The notes beneath the pieces were generated by a model, which had not been told where the DNA came from, did no database searches, and saw only the letters and a program-made list of their open reading frames with translations. Shown one piece after another: positions 15,508 through 23,715 of a stretch of DNA of 28,514 nt. Both the position numbers and the translations under genes were made by a program. This stretch comes from an uncultured Clostridia bacterium (GTDB lineage Bacteria > Bacillota > Clostridia > Oscillospirales > CAG-272), in NCBI GenBank assembly GCA_945949385.1, contig CAMFEL010000005.1, forward strand, positions 1 through 28,514, given 5' to 3'. Positions within the stretch are counted from its first letter, which is position 1; every line of letters begins with the position of its first letter.

Positions 15508-15600
15508 CTTTTTGAGCCGAACAAAACCAAAATATCCGATACTGTTAAAAAAGCCGACGAGCAAATGTATTTAAACAAAAACCATAAAAACGAACCATAA
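15508..15600 (+). pseudogene. In-frame remainder of the GGDEF domain after the TAG
   Basis: In the same frame as the upstream gene, the DNA after TAG encodes LFEPNKTKISDTVKKADEQMYLNKNHKNEP and a TAA. KADEQMYLNK is the canonical last helix of GGDEF domains, so this is the broken-off 3' end of the gene at 14530 rather than a separate ORF. No start codon or ribosome binding site serves it. Confidence 0.85.
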
Positions 15601-15609
15601 AAAAACTTT
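15584..15609 (+). repeat. 26-bp direct repeat, copy 1
   Basis: Identical to 17326-17351. This copy spans the end of the broken GGDEF frame and its TAA; the other lies just behind the second GGDEF gene. Each precedes a promoter. Confidence 0.85.
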
Positions 15610-15619
15610 GTATTGAATG

Positions 15620-15664
15620 TTAAGAATTATTTAACTTGAAGTTAAGATATAAGAGTAGTATAAT
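15620..15664 (+). promoter_or_regulatory. Promoter of the second diguanylate cyclase gene with phased TTAA boxes
   Basis: TTGAAG (15636-15641), 17 bases, TATAAT (15659-15664). Three TTAA cores at 15620, 15631 and 15642 are exactly 11 bp apart and overlap the -35. Direct repeats with this spacing are typical of PhoB/OmpR-family response regulator sites; the assignment is inference. Confidence 0.6.
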
Positions 15665-15699
15665 AAATAAGGTGTCTGATTTCGTTTGGGGGTGTTTAT

Positions 15700-17322
15700 T
15701 TGAAGAAAAAATTACAATTCGATCTGAAAAGTATTACGGTTGCGGTATGTTTTGTAACAGTGTTTTTGTTTGTGGCTTTTTCGTTTTATATGGCAGCGTT
15801 TAAGGACAATACCGTTTACAGCGACCGCAATATCGCTTCATATAAAACGGTGAATTATACGGAACATGAAATCAAGGATTCATCAGCCCCTATAGGCATG
15901 CGAAAGGAATACCGCTTTGAAATAGGCGATATGGATAACGGTGAGGATTGTCTGATATTTTATGTTGTACATAGTTTAGCCGAAGTCCGCTTTGACGGCA
16001 ATTTGGTATACAGTCTTACTGTAGATAATACCTTAGGCAAATCCCCGAGCAGTAACTGGGTTGTTATTCCGCTCTATAATTCGGACATCGGCAAAACGGC
16101 AACCGTCACCGTAACTCCTGTTTATGAAAGCGTTAGAGATAGGGAGGAAGTGTTTAATATCGGCTCAAGATACGCTGTTTTTATGCAAAGGTTAAAGACC
16201 GATTTACCCCAGATAATACTTTCCTCACTATGTATAATAATGGGAATATTGCTCATTGTTGTACAGTTAGGATTTATTATAAATAAGCGCACATCTTCAT
16301 TTGATATGCTTTATCTCGGTATTTTTTCTCTGCTTGTTGGAATTTGGCGTATTACGGATACCCGCTTTTCACCGATAATGTTTGAGAATTATACCGCCTC
16401 ATTAGGGTATATAACTCTTGCGGCGCTCTTTATTATGCCTATTCCGCTGCTCTTATTTGTTGACGAACGGAATACAGGCAAATTATGCGTTCTGCCGAGG
16501 GTTGCCGCGATTGTAAACAGTGTTGCGGCGCTTGTTTGCTTAATATGCCAGGTTACGGGGATTGAGGATTTGCGGGAAACCCTTAATGTGAGCCATATAA
16601 TGCTTGTTGCAGATATGGCGTTATTTATTGTTGCGGCTCTGTTTGCCGCCCGCAACGAAGCCAAACGTAGAGATACAATGGTATTTATCAGCCTGCTTGT
16701 TTTTGGTTGTGTTTTCGATTTTGCCTATTACTATATTAAAGACACCTCTTCGGGTATTATGTTTACAACGATTGCGTTTTTAATCTATACATTTTATATG
16801 TTTGCTAAAAGCATTTTGAATATTAATAAAAAAGCATATGTTGATGTAAAAACAAAACTATTCAATAGAGCACGCTTTGATGATTACATAAATAATAAGA
16901 TTCCCGAAGGGGAGCCTATAGGGGTTATGATGCTCGATTTAAACAGTCTTAAGCATATTAACGATACATACGGTCATAAGGTCGGGGATAGGGTGATTGT
17001 AAAATTTTCCGAACTTTTGCGGAAGACCTTCGGCAAGGGCGAATTTGTGTGCCGCTGGGGCGGAGATGAGTTTGTCGTTATTGTAAGAAACGCCGACCGT
17101 GAAAAGTTAGAGGGATATTACGGTGCTCTGCATAAGGCGGCAGAGGATTATAACGGCTCGGGAGCAACCCCCAAAATATATTTTGCCTGCGGATACGTTC
17201 TTTCGGCAGAGTATCCCGAGGTCTCAAGAAGCGAGCTTTTGACAAAGGCAGACGCGCGTATGTACAAAGATAAACAGGCTTGGTACGATAAGCGAGCTTA
17301 TGCGAATGGAAATGTTTTTTAA
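15700..17322 (+). CDS. Membrane diguanylate cyclase with 7TMR-DISM-like sensor and GGDEF domain
   Basis: Intact predicted diguanylate cyclase of 540 aa. After one N-terminal membrane segment (about residues 13-33) comes an extracytoplasmic domain of ~135 residues resembling the beta-sandwich sensor of 7TMR-DISM receptors. A run of about seven membrane segments (about 170-380) follows, and then a GGDEF domain: DVKTKLFNRARFDDY, MLDLNSLKHINDTYGHKVGD, WGGDEF with GGDEF at 454-458, and KADARMYKDK. There is no RxxD inhibitory site, so product feedback may be weak. The start is TTG 15700, with GGGGGTG upstream. It lies directly before the riboswitch-controlled operon in the same orientation, with no terminator between, so some read-through is possible. 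The external ligand is unknown. Confidence 0.9.
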   Translation: MKKKLQFDLKSITVAVCFVTVFLFVAFSFYMAAFKDNTVYSDRNIASYKTVNYTEHEIKDSSAPIGMRKEYRFEIGDMDNGEDCLIFYVVHSLAEVRFDGNLVYSLTVDNTLGKSPSSNWVVIPLYNSDIGKTATVTVTPVYESVRDREEVFNIGSRYAVFMQRLKTDLPQIILSSLCIIMGILLIVVQLGFIINKRTSSFDMLYLGIFSLLVGIWRITDTRFSPIMFENYTASLGYITLAALFIMPIPLLLFVDERNTGKLCVLPRVAAIVNSVAALVCLICQVTGIEDLRETLNVSHIMLVADMALFIVAALFAARNEAKRRDTMVFISLLVFGCVFDFAYYYIKDTSSGIMFTTIAFLIYTFYMFAKSILNINKKAYVDVKTKLFNRARFDDYINNKIPEGEPIGVMMLDLNSLKHINDTYGHKVGDRVIVKFSELLRKTFGKGEFVCRWGGDEFVVIVRNADREKLEGYYGALHKAAEDYNGSGATPKIYFACGYVLSAEYPEVSRSELLTKADARMYKDKQAWYDKRAYANGNVF

Positions 17323-17325
17323 GCA

Positions 17326-17351
17326 ATAAAAACGAACCATAAAAAAACTTT
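17326..17351 (+). repeat. 26-bp direct repeat, copy 2
   Basis: Identical to 15584-15609. Located three bases after the stop of the second GGDEF gene and just upstream of the -35 of the riboswitch promoter. Confidence 0.85.
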
Positions 17352-17354
17352 TTC

Positions 17355-17383
17355 TTGTATTTGATATTAAAGTTTGCTATAAT
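17355..17383 (+). promoter_or_regulatory. Promoter of the c-di-GMP-regulated operon
   Basis: TTGTAT (17355-17360), 17 bases, TATAAT (17378-17383). Transcription would start near 17390, immediately before the aptamer. Confidence 0.75.
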
Positions 17384-17391
17384 GATAAAAA

Positions 17392-17467
17392 ATACAGGCA
17401 AACCTGCCGAAAGGCAGGGACGCAAAGTTAAGTGTCTAACCGGAAATTTCCGTATGATTGACTGACC
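17392..17467 (+). ncRNA. Cyclic-di-GMP-I riboswitch (GEMM-I) aptamer
   Basis: Matches the GEMM-I consensus: CAGGCAAACC, a GAAA-capped stem cctgcc/ggcagg (17403-17408 with 17413-17418), the conserved GGGACGCAAAG linker (17417-17427), then the second stem containing GTCTAA (17434-17439) and TATGA (17453-17457), with gttaa pairing to ttgac (17427-17431 with 17458-17462). The GAAA loop and the CTAA/TATG element form the usual tetraloop-receptor pair. It senses c-di-GMP in the nascent RNA. It lies between a promoter and an intrinsic terminator, so it controls whether transcription continues into the eight-gene operon. Whether ligand turns the operon on or off is not clear: the terminator stem begins at the last base of the aptamer stem, leaving little visible antiterminator. 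Confidence 0.9.
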
Positions 17468-17497
17468 GCACTCATTTTAGATGCGGTCAGTTTTTTT
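17462..17497 (+). terminator. Expression-platform terminator of the riboswitch
   Basis: Perfect 9-bp stem (17462-17470 with 17482-17490), 11-base loop, seven T. Situated between aptamer and first gene, touching the aptamer's second stem, it is the likely regulated element. Confidence 0.85.
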
Positions 17498-17511
17498 ATT
17501 GAGGTGATTTT

Positions 17512-18207
17512 TTGAACCGTGTTTTAAGAGAAGAAAAAAAGTTTTTAATCAGTATTGACGAGTTTATTTCCCTATCGCACAAATTAGGAAATATTATGCT
17601 TTCAGATCCGCATAACGGCACTCACGGATACACAATCCGTTCCCTTTATTTTGACACTGTTTACGATCGGGATTATTTTGAAAAGCAGGCGGGCGTTGAG
17701 CTGCGGCGCAAAATACGGCTTCGTTGTTATGATCCGAAAGCGGATTACGCTATGCTTGAAATAAAACAAAAGCAAGGGGCAAATCAGCTAAAGCGTTCGC
17801 TTAAATTAAAACGCGAGGACGCCGTTCGACTGACTTTGGGAGACTACTCTCCGTTGCTTTCATATTCCGAGCCCTTTGCCGCCGAATGTTATGCTTTGAT
17901 GAATACCAAATGCTATTTGCCGAAAACCATTGTGGAATACAATCGTAAGGCTTATATCGCAAAAGAAAACAAAATAAGAGTAACCTTCGACAATCATATT
18001 GTTTCTACGGAAAGCTGTTTTGATTTATTCAGCGAAAATCTGAATATGAATCCTGTGCTCGACCCATATAATGTGGTGCTTGAGGTGAAATTCAACGGTT
18101 TTTTGCTTGAATATATAAAGCGGATGATAAATCCCGTTAACAGAAGCGAGCTTTCAGTCAGTAAATATGTTTTAGCCAGACAGAACGGTTATCAAACAAG
18201 ATTATAG
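17512..18207 (+). CDS. VTC-domain protein (polyphosphate polymerase domain-containing)
   Basis: First gene of the riboswitch operon, 231 aa. The whole protein is a VTC domain, the tunnel-shaped triphosphate-tunnel-like fold known from yeast Vtc4, which makes polyphosphate from ATP. Blocks in order are REEKKFLI, TIRSLYFDT, RRKIRLRCY, AMLEIKQK, KTIVEYNRKAYI, IRVTFDNHI, VVLEVKFNGF and ELSVSKYVLAR. The basic and acidic residues that line the tunnel are present. No membrane segment or signal peptide is seen, so it is cytoplasmic. The start is TTG 17512 after GAGGTGA. In many bacteria VTC, DUF4956 and CotH genes occur together, as here, but the role of the trio is not established; polyphosphate synthesis itself is unproven for this protein. 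Confidence 0.88.
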   Translation: MNRVLREEKKFLISIDEFISLSHKLGNIMLSDPHNGTHGYTIRSLYFDTVYDRDYFEKQAGVELRRKIRLRCYDPKADYAMLEIKQKQGANQLKRSLKLKREDAVRLTLGDYSPLLSYSEPFAAECYALMNTKCYLPKTIVEYNRKAYIAKENKIRVTFDNHIVSTESCFDLFSENLNMNPVLDPYNVVLEVKFNGFLLEYIKRMINPVNRSELSVSKYVLARQNGYQTRL

Positions 18208-18218
18208 GAGAATAAAAA

Positions 18219-18896
18219 ATGAGAGAAAAAATTTACAGTCTTTTTACTAACCCCAGCGATATGACATGGCAACAAATTTTAATGAATATATCCGCAGCCG
18301 CAGTACTCGGAATGTTTATTTTTGTTTCTTATTTAATATCGCACAGAGGGACTATTTACAGCAAAAAATTTAATGCTTCGCTTGTTATTTTGACGGTGCT
18401 TACAGGCACGGTTATGACCGTTATCGGAAATAACATAGCGTTATCCCTCGGTATGGTCGGAGCATTGTCTATTGTACGTTTCAGAACAGCTATTAAAGAT
18501 TCCCGTGATACGGTATATATTTTTTGGGCAATCATAATAGGTATTTGCTGCGGTGTCGGGGATTATTTGGTAGCATCAATAGGCAGTGCGGTTACCTTTT
18601 TCGTTATATTTATTCTCGGTTGTATTAAAAGCGATAACCGTATTCTCTTAATAGTGCGCGCCGACCGTGCCAAACAGCCCATGATTAAATCACAGGTTTA
18701 CAAGCTGTTTTCCGGAAAAGCAATTCTAAGAGTAGAAAACACTACTCAGGATACCGTAGAGTTAATATATGAGCTGACGCAAAAAATGGTTAGAAAAGCA
18801 GAAAAAGGCGAAATTAATATTACTGACAGCATATATAAACTTGAAAATATAGAATATGTTAATTTGGTAATGCAGAACGATGAAATATCCAACTGA
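18219..18896 (+). CDS. DUF4956 membrane protein
   Basis: 225 aa with about four membrane segments between residues 20 and 145, followed by a soluble cytoplasmic domain of ~80 residues. The signature of DUF4956 is the stretch SLGMVGALSIVRFRTAIKDSRDTVYIFWAIIIGI in the membrane part. Function unknown; it is the regular neighbour of VTC-domain genes and may be the membrane partner of the VTC protein. The ATG follows an AGGAGA site and lies 11 bases after the VTC stop. Confidence 0.88.
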   Translation: MREKIYSLFTNPSDMTWQQILMNISAAAVLGMFIFVSYLISHRGTIYSKKFNASLVILTVLTGTVMTVIGNNIALSLGMVGALSIVRFRTAIKDSRDTVYIFWAIIIGICCGVGDYLVASIGSAVTFFVIFILGCIKSDNRILLIVRADRAKQPMIKSQVYKLFSGKAILRVENTTQDTVELIYELTQKMVRKAEKGEINITDSIYKLENIEYVNLVMQNDEISN

Positions 18897-18910
18897 CGGA
18901 GGATTTTCAG

Positions 18911-20404
18911 ATGAAATATAAATTTATCGGGGCGATTGCGTGCATTGCAATATTGCTTGTGGGTTCACTTAATTGGAATTTGCTGTTCGGTCTTACAACC
19001 GAAAAACGTGTTCATCAGCATTTATCTTATGTGCCAAAACAAAAATGCGAGCAAACCCATAATGACGGCGAGCTTTGCACTCACCTCCCGCTTATTTCTA
19101 TTGATACAAACGGTCAGGAAATACCGGGAAAAGGAATGAAAGACGAAAACGGAAAACACACCGGATTTTCCTCCACTCCCGACGGAAACGACCGAATAAC
19201 TGCCTCTATGCGGATTATGGATTCGGAATCCGAATATAATCATACTTCCGATGAATCTACGGTTTCAAGCGATGTAATTATTCATGTGCGCGGTAACAGC
19301 TCGAGATTTTTTGAAAAATCAGGTTATCGCATTAAGCTTATTGATAAGAATGGGAACAATAATCCGCAGTCACTGCTCGGAATGGATAAACACCAAGACT
19401 GGGTGTTGCACGGGCCTTACCTTGATAAAACACTGATACGCAACTATATGATGTATAACTTATCGGGAGAAATTATGGACTATGCGCCGAATGTGCGTTT
19501 TTGTGAGGTTGTTATCAACGGCGAATATGAGGGAGTATATGTTTTGACTGAGATGATTACAGCAGGCAAAGACGGTGCAAGGCTTAATATGTCGGTTGAC
19601 GCTAAGGATAATACCTACACCGGTTACCTTTTAAGATTGGACCGACAAAACGACATTGAATCCGACCGTGTAAATAACCTGACTGAATATACTCTAAGAG
19701 CAGACAGGGATTTAAAATTAGAGGTTGAATATCCCGGACCGCAGAAACTGAACGAAACGCTTAAAAGATCTATTGAAACCGACTTCTCACGCTTTGAAAA
19801 GGCGCTTTACTCATACGATTTCAACAACAAAAAATACGGCTATAAAAATTATATTGATGTTGATTCGTTCGTCTCGTATTTTATCATTCACGAGCTTGTT
19901 GTAAACTATGACGCCGGATCTTATTCCACCTATATTTATAAGGATACAAGCGGAAAATACAAGATGTGCGTTTGGGACTTTAATAATGCTTGTGACAATT
20001 ATCAAGAACAAAGCGTTATGACGGTACAGCATTTTGAAATTCAAAACAAATTATGGTTCGGTATGCTGATGAAAGATGAAGATTTTGTTGAAAGTGTTAT
20101 AAGCAAATATCGGTCTTTACGAAAAACTGTATTCAGCGATAAATATTTAGAAGAATATATTGACGGGGTTATTGAATTTTTAGGACCGGCAATAGAACGG
20201 AACAACAAACGATGGGCTTCGTCTTTCAGCGACGATACTCTTCTTGAACCCGAAGGCAGAAATCTTCATTTGTATGACGAGGCAGTAATGCAGCTAAAAA
20301 CATTTTTCAGTGCGCGTACAGCTTGGCTTGACGATAACATTGAAACACTTAAACAATACAGTGCGTCATCAAAAATCAAGAAATACACCGAGGTAACAGA
20401 TTAG
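18911..20404 (+). CDS. CotH kinase family protein (secreted or membrane-anchored)
   Basis: 497 aa with an N-terminal hydrophobic segment (about residues 4-24), so the main part is probably outside the membrane. The CotH fold is clear: HVRGNSSRFFEKSGYRIKL with RGNSS at 127-131, HQDWVLHGPYLDKTLIRNYMMYNL, RFCEVVINGEYEGVYVLTEMI, and VWDFNNACDNY with the metal-binding aspartate candidate D356. CotH proteins are atypical kinases; B. subtilis CotH phosphorylates spore-coat proteins. No spore-coat gene lies nearby; here the target would more likely be a secreted protein or the polymer itself. A GGAGG site precedes the ATG, 14 bases after the DUF4956 stop. Confidence 0.88.
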   Translation: MKYKFIGAIACIAILLVGSLNWNLLFGLTTEKRVHQHLSYVPKQKCEQTHNDGELCTHLPLISIDTNGQEIPGKGMKDENGKHTGFSSTPDGNDRITASMRIMDSESEYNHTSDESTVSSDVIIHVRGNSSRFFEKSGYRIKLIDKNGNNNPQSLLGMDKHQDWVLHGPYLDKTLIRNYMMYNLSGEIMDYAPNVRFCEVVINGEYEGVYVLTEMITAGKDGARLNMSVDAKDNTYTGYLLRLDRQNDIESDRVNNLTEYTLRADRDLKLEVEYPGPQKLNETLKRSIETDFSRFEKALYSYDFNNKKYGYKNYIDVDSFVSYFIIHELVVNYDAGSYSTYIYKDTSGKYKMCVWDFNNACDNYQEQSVMTVQHFEIQNKLWFGMLMKDEDFVESVISKYRSLRKTVFSDKYLEEYIDGVIEFLGPAIERNNKRWASSFSDDTLLEPEGRNLHLYDEAVMQLKTFFSARTAWLDDNIETLKQYSASSKIKKYTEVTD

Positions 20405-20416
20405 AAAGGAGCATAT

Positions 20417-22609
20417 ATGAAAAAATTTATTATTATTGTTTTATGTATTGCTCTTTTATTTGTCGGTGTTGATGCCGCTTACTACCGTTTAGGAGTATAT
20501 ATCGATCTTAACCCTTCAAAAGAAGTGAAAACCTTTGTAAAAACAAAGGAAAACAAAATTCTGCTTAACAGCGGAAAAGGATATAATGAATTTGAAATAA
20601 AAGGCGTTAACTTAGGCTCGGGCGAGCCGGGTGAATGGTCTACGGATTTCAGCATAGACAAAGAAACCTATAAGAGATGGTTTAAATATATAAAAGAAAT
20701 GGGTGCTAACACTATTCGTGTTTACACCATTCAGAACGATACCTTTTATAACGCATTTTATGAATATAACTATCAAAATCCGGATCCTCTTTATATGATT
20801 CACGGAGTGTGGGTAAACGATTATGTTCAGAATTCCCACAGAGACGCTTATGATAAAGACTTTTACACCACCTTTTCCCGTGACAGCATTACCATGATTG
20901 ATGTTATTCACGGAAAGAAAAAGCTTTCCTTAGGGCGCGTTGCCAGCGCCGGTCACGGAACATACCGCAAGGATGTTTCAGAGTGGGTTATCGGCTATAT
21001 TCTCGGTGTTGAATGGGACGATATTACGGTAGCCTATACAGATGAAACCTATAAGAATATGACGGAGTATACGTCTTTTAAAGGAGAATATCTTTATACG
21101 GCAGAAAATGCCTCGGTTTTTGAAACGCTTTTGTGCAAGCTTGGAAATCATTTGATAGATTATGAAACAAAACGCTATAAAACGCAAAAGCTGATTGCCT
21201 TTTCAAATTGGCCGACTACCGATCCTTTTGAATATCCCGAAACTGTAAAAAACTTATATATGAAATGCGCCCATGTGGATGTTGAGCATATTAAAACAAC
21301 CGACAAGCTACTTACAGGACAATTTGCCTCATATCATGTTTATCCTTACTATCCCGATTATCTTAACTGGACCGACGATTGGAGCTTTTCGGGTATCACC
21401 GACAAAACTCAGTTTTATGACGGTGAAGAATTAAATACCTACCGAGCATACTTAAGTATGCTTACCTCGCACCATACAATTCCCGTAGTAATTTCTGAAT
21501 TCGGTGTTTCAACAGGCAGAGGAATGGCACACAGAGATTTAAACACGAACCGAAATCAAGGCAATATGTCCGAAAAGGATCAAGGACAGGCGCTTATTCG
21601 GTGCTATGAAGATATAATGGCTGCAGGATGTGCGGGTTCTTGCGTGTTTTCGTGGCAAGACGAATGGTTCAAGCGCACTTGGAATACTATGTATGCCGTA
21701 AATTTAACCCGAAATCCTTATTGGTCGGATTATCAAACAAACGAGCAGTATTTCGGACTTCTTTCCTTTGACCCCGGGAAAGAAAAATCCGTTTGTTATG
21801 CAGACGGAGATATTTCGGAATGGTCGGGAGAAAAGCCTGTAGTACAATCGGGTGATATGTCTGTAAGTATCCGTTATGATGAGCGGTTTATGTATTTTCT
21901 AATCTATAAGAAAAACCTTGATTTTGAAAATGACAAAATATTTATTCCTATTGATACCACACCGAAATCCGGCAGTAATTACTGTGAGAACTTTGGCTTG
22001 AAGTTTGATAAGGCAGCGGATTTTGTCCTTGTAATCAATGGGAAAGACAACAGTCGGCTTATGGTTCAGGAACGATATGAAGTACTGCGATCTACCTATT
22101 CGCAAAATCTTAAAGGCTTTGATACCTATCTTGTTGATAATGTTCCCGATAAGAACTCCTCAAAATTTGTAAATATTGATATGATCCTTGAAATTTTCAA
22201 TGTCACGGAAGAACAGCGACACAGTAATCTCTTTAATTTCGGTGAGCCTTCATTTGAAACCGGAAAGCTGAGATACGGAAACGCCAACCCGGATTCCGCC
22301 GACTTTGACTCGCTTGCCGATTTTGCCCAAAGCGGAGATTATATAGAAGTTAAATTGCCGTGGCAGCTGCTTAATTTCTCCGATCCGTCTAAAATGGAAA
22401 TCCTCGATGATTATTATGCCGGCAATTACGGAATTAAATTTATTAACATCAATAAAATGAATATCGGGATTATGACCGATAGCAGTAACCGCTGCCGTCT
22501 TTCATCCTTTGAACTGAAGGGGTGGGGCAATAAAGTGACCTATCACGAAAGACTTAAAAGCTCTTACTATATATTGCAGAGCATTTGGAATAAAGAGGTG
22601 TCGCCGTGA
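20417..22609 (+). CDS. Secreted TIM-barrel glycosidase-like protein with CBM9-like C-terminal domain
   Basis: 730 aa. An N-terminal hydrophobic segment (about 3-21) acts as signal or anchor. Residues ~60-470 look like a (beta/alpha)8 glycoside hydrolase: FEIKGVNLGSG, MGANTIRVYTI, WVIGYILGVEWDD, ASYHVYPYYPDY, IPVVISEFGVSTGRG (candidate catalytic glutamate in SEFG) and CVFSWQDEWFKRTWNT. Residues ~480-720 resemble a CBM9-like beta-sandwich, opening with CYADGDISEWSG. I cannot assign a GH family; GH2/GH5-like clan A is the nearest impression. In this operon it probably trims or transfers the exported polysaccharide. The stop overlaps the GTG of the next gene (GTGA), so the two are coupled. Confidence 0.78.
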   Translation: MKKFIIIVLCIALLFVGVDAAYYRLGVYIDLNPSKEVKTFVKTKENKILLNSGKGYNEFEIKGVNLGSGEPGEWSTDFSIDKETYKRWFKYIKEMGANTIRVYTIQNDTFYNAFYEYNYQNPDPLYMIHGVWVNDYVQNSHRDAYDKDFYTTFSRDSITMIDVIHGKKKLSLGRVASAGHGTYRKDVSEWVIGYILGVEWDDITVAYTDETYKNMTEYTSFKGEYLYTAENASVFETLLCKLGNHLIDYETKRYKTQKLIAFSNWPTTDPFEYPETVKNLYMKCAHVDVEHIKTTDKLLTGQFASYHVYPYYPDYLNWTDDWSFSGITDKTQFYDGEELNTYRAYLSMLTSHHTIPVVISEFGVSTGRGMAHRDLNTNRNQGNMSEKDQGQALIRCYEDIMAAGCAGSCVFSWQDEWFKRTWNTMYAVNLTRNPYWSDYQTNEQYFGLLSFDPGKEKSVCYADGDISEWSGEKPVVQSGDMSVSIRYDERFMYFLIYKKNLDFENDKIFIPIDTTPKSGSNYCENFGLKFDKAADFVLVINGKDNSRLMVQERYEVLRSTYSQNLKGFDTYLVDNVPDKNSSKFVNIDMILEIFNVTEEQRHSNLFNFGEPSFETGKLRYGNANPDSADFDSLADFAQSGDYIEVKLPWQLLNFSDPSKMEILDDYYAGNYGIKFININKMNIGIMTDSSNRCRLSSFELKGWGNKVTYHERLKSSYYILQSIWNKEVSP

Positions 22610-23715
22610 GAGTAGAAATAATGCTGTATGTCTATTTGTTTGTCTGCGGAGCAATGATTATTTTCAATATAGTCACTGCGGTTTTATTCCGCAAAAGCGA
22701 ACGAAGGACAGAAAAGGTCAGCAAAAATCTGCGCTATGCGGTTATGCTCCGGCTTAAAGCTGCGGAGGCAGGCTCCCCTATTGACAAAAACCATAAGCTA
22801 TATCTGAGCCGGAAATTACGAAAAGTCGGTAATATGATAGCCTTTGACAAAATGTTGGAGGCTGAATATATAAGCCACCCGCAGGAAATTCGCAATTATT
22901 TGCATAGTCTTGACGAGGTTTTTATATCACTTATGGCATATTATATGAAGCGAAACAGAATTGAAGCCGCCTATTTCCCCTATATTATAAAAAAATACCG
23001 AGTAATTGCATACCGTTCCTTTTATAGCCTTGAGGGGGCTTTGCTTGAGCTTTTGAACGAACCGAGCATTTACTGCCGTGAAAATGCTATGCAGGCGCTT
23101 TACACTACGGGCGATGTTGACTGTATTATAAAAGCTATTAAAACAATTGACCGTAGTGATTTATTCTATCACCGAAAGCTGTTATCCGACGGTCTTTTGA
23201 ATTTTGCCGGCAGCGGTAATACTTTGGGCAAAAAAATCGTTGAAAATTTTTTTGATTTTTCAGTAGGAATGCAAGTGACATTACTTGATTATTTGCGCTT
23301 TTCAGGCAGTGAGTACCAAAAGTTTGCATTATCGCTTTTGATAAACGAGGATTTGAATGATGAAATACGCTATGCGGCAATCCGATATCTCGGCAAATAT
23401 CCGTTTTCAAAAGCGTATGAAGCGCTGTGCGGTTTTGCTGAGGAGAACTCAGAGCAAAAGTGGGAATATGCCGCTATTGCTTCAACCGCTCTCGGTTCAT
23501 ATCCGTGTGAAAACACCGTACATATTTTAAAGAAAAATCTGTATAGCCGAAACTGGTATGTACGGCTCAATTCGGCGGCGAGTTTGAAAAATCTCGGAAT
23601 TACATATTCGGAATTAAGCGATATTATAGACGGAAACGACCGCTATGCTTCGGAAATTATCAGGTATTGTCTGCAACGGGATTATTCGGGTGAAAAGGAG
23701 GCGGTTCATATATGA
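22606..23715 (+). CDS. Membrane-anchored HEAT-repeat protein
   Basis: 369 aa with one N-terminal membrane segment (about 6-28) and a cytoplasmic helical-repeat domain. Repeats of the HEAT/PBS-lyase type are best seen in the second half: EIRYAAIRYLGKYPFSKAYEAL, WEYAAIASTALGSYPCENTVHIL and WYVRLNSAASLKNLG. Such proteins are scaffolds, and this one is coupled on both sides: its GTG overlaps the previous stop, and its stop overlaps the glycosyltransferase ATG (ATGA). It is therefore likely to be a structural partner of the synthase. ATG 22621 is an alternative start. Confidence 0.82.
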   Translation: MRVEIMLYVYLFVCGAMIIFNIVTAVLFRKSERRTEKVSKNLRYAVMLRLKAAEAGSPIDKNHKLYLSRKLRKVGNMIAFDKMLEAEYISHPQEIRNYLHSLDEVFISLMAYYMKRNRIEAAYFPYIIKKYRVIAYRSFYSLEGALLELLNEPSIYCRENAMQALYTTGDVDCIIKAIKTIDRSDLFYHRKLLSDGLLNFAGSGNTLGKKIVENFFDFSVGMQVTLLDYLRFSGSEYQKFALSLLINEDLNDEIRYAAIRYLGKYPFSKAYEALCGFAEENSEQKWEYAAIASTALGSYPCENTVHILKKNLYSRNWYVRLNSAASLKNLGITYSELSDIIDGNDRYASEIIRYCLQRDYSGEKEAVHI

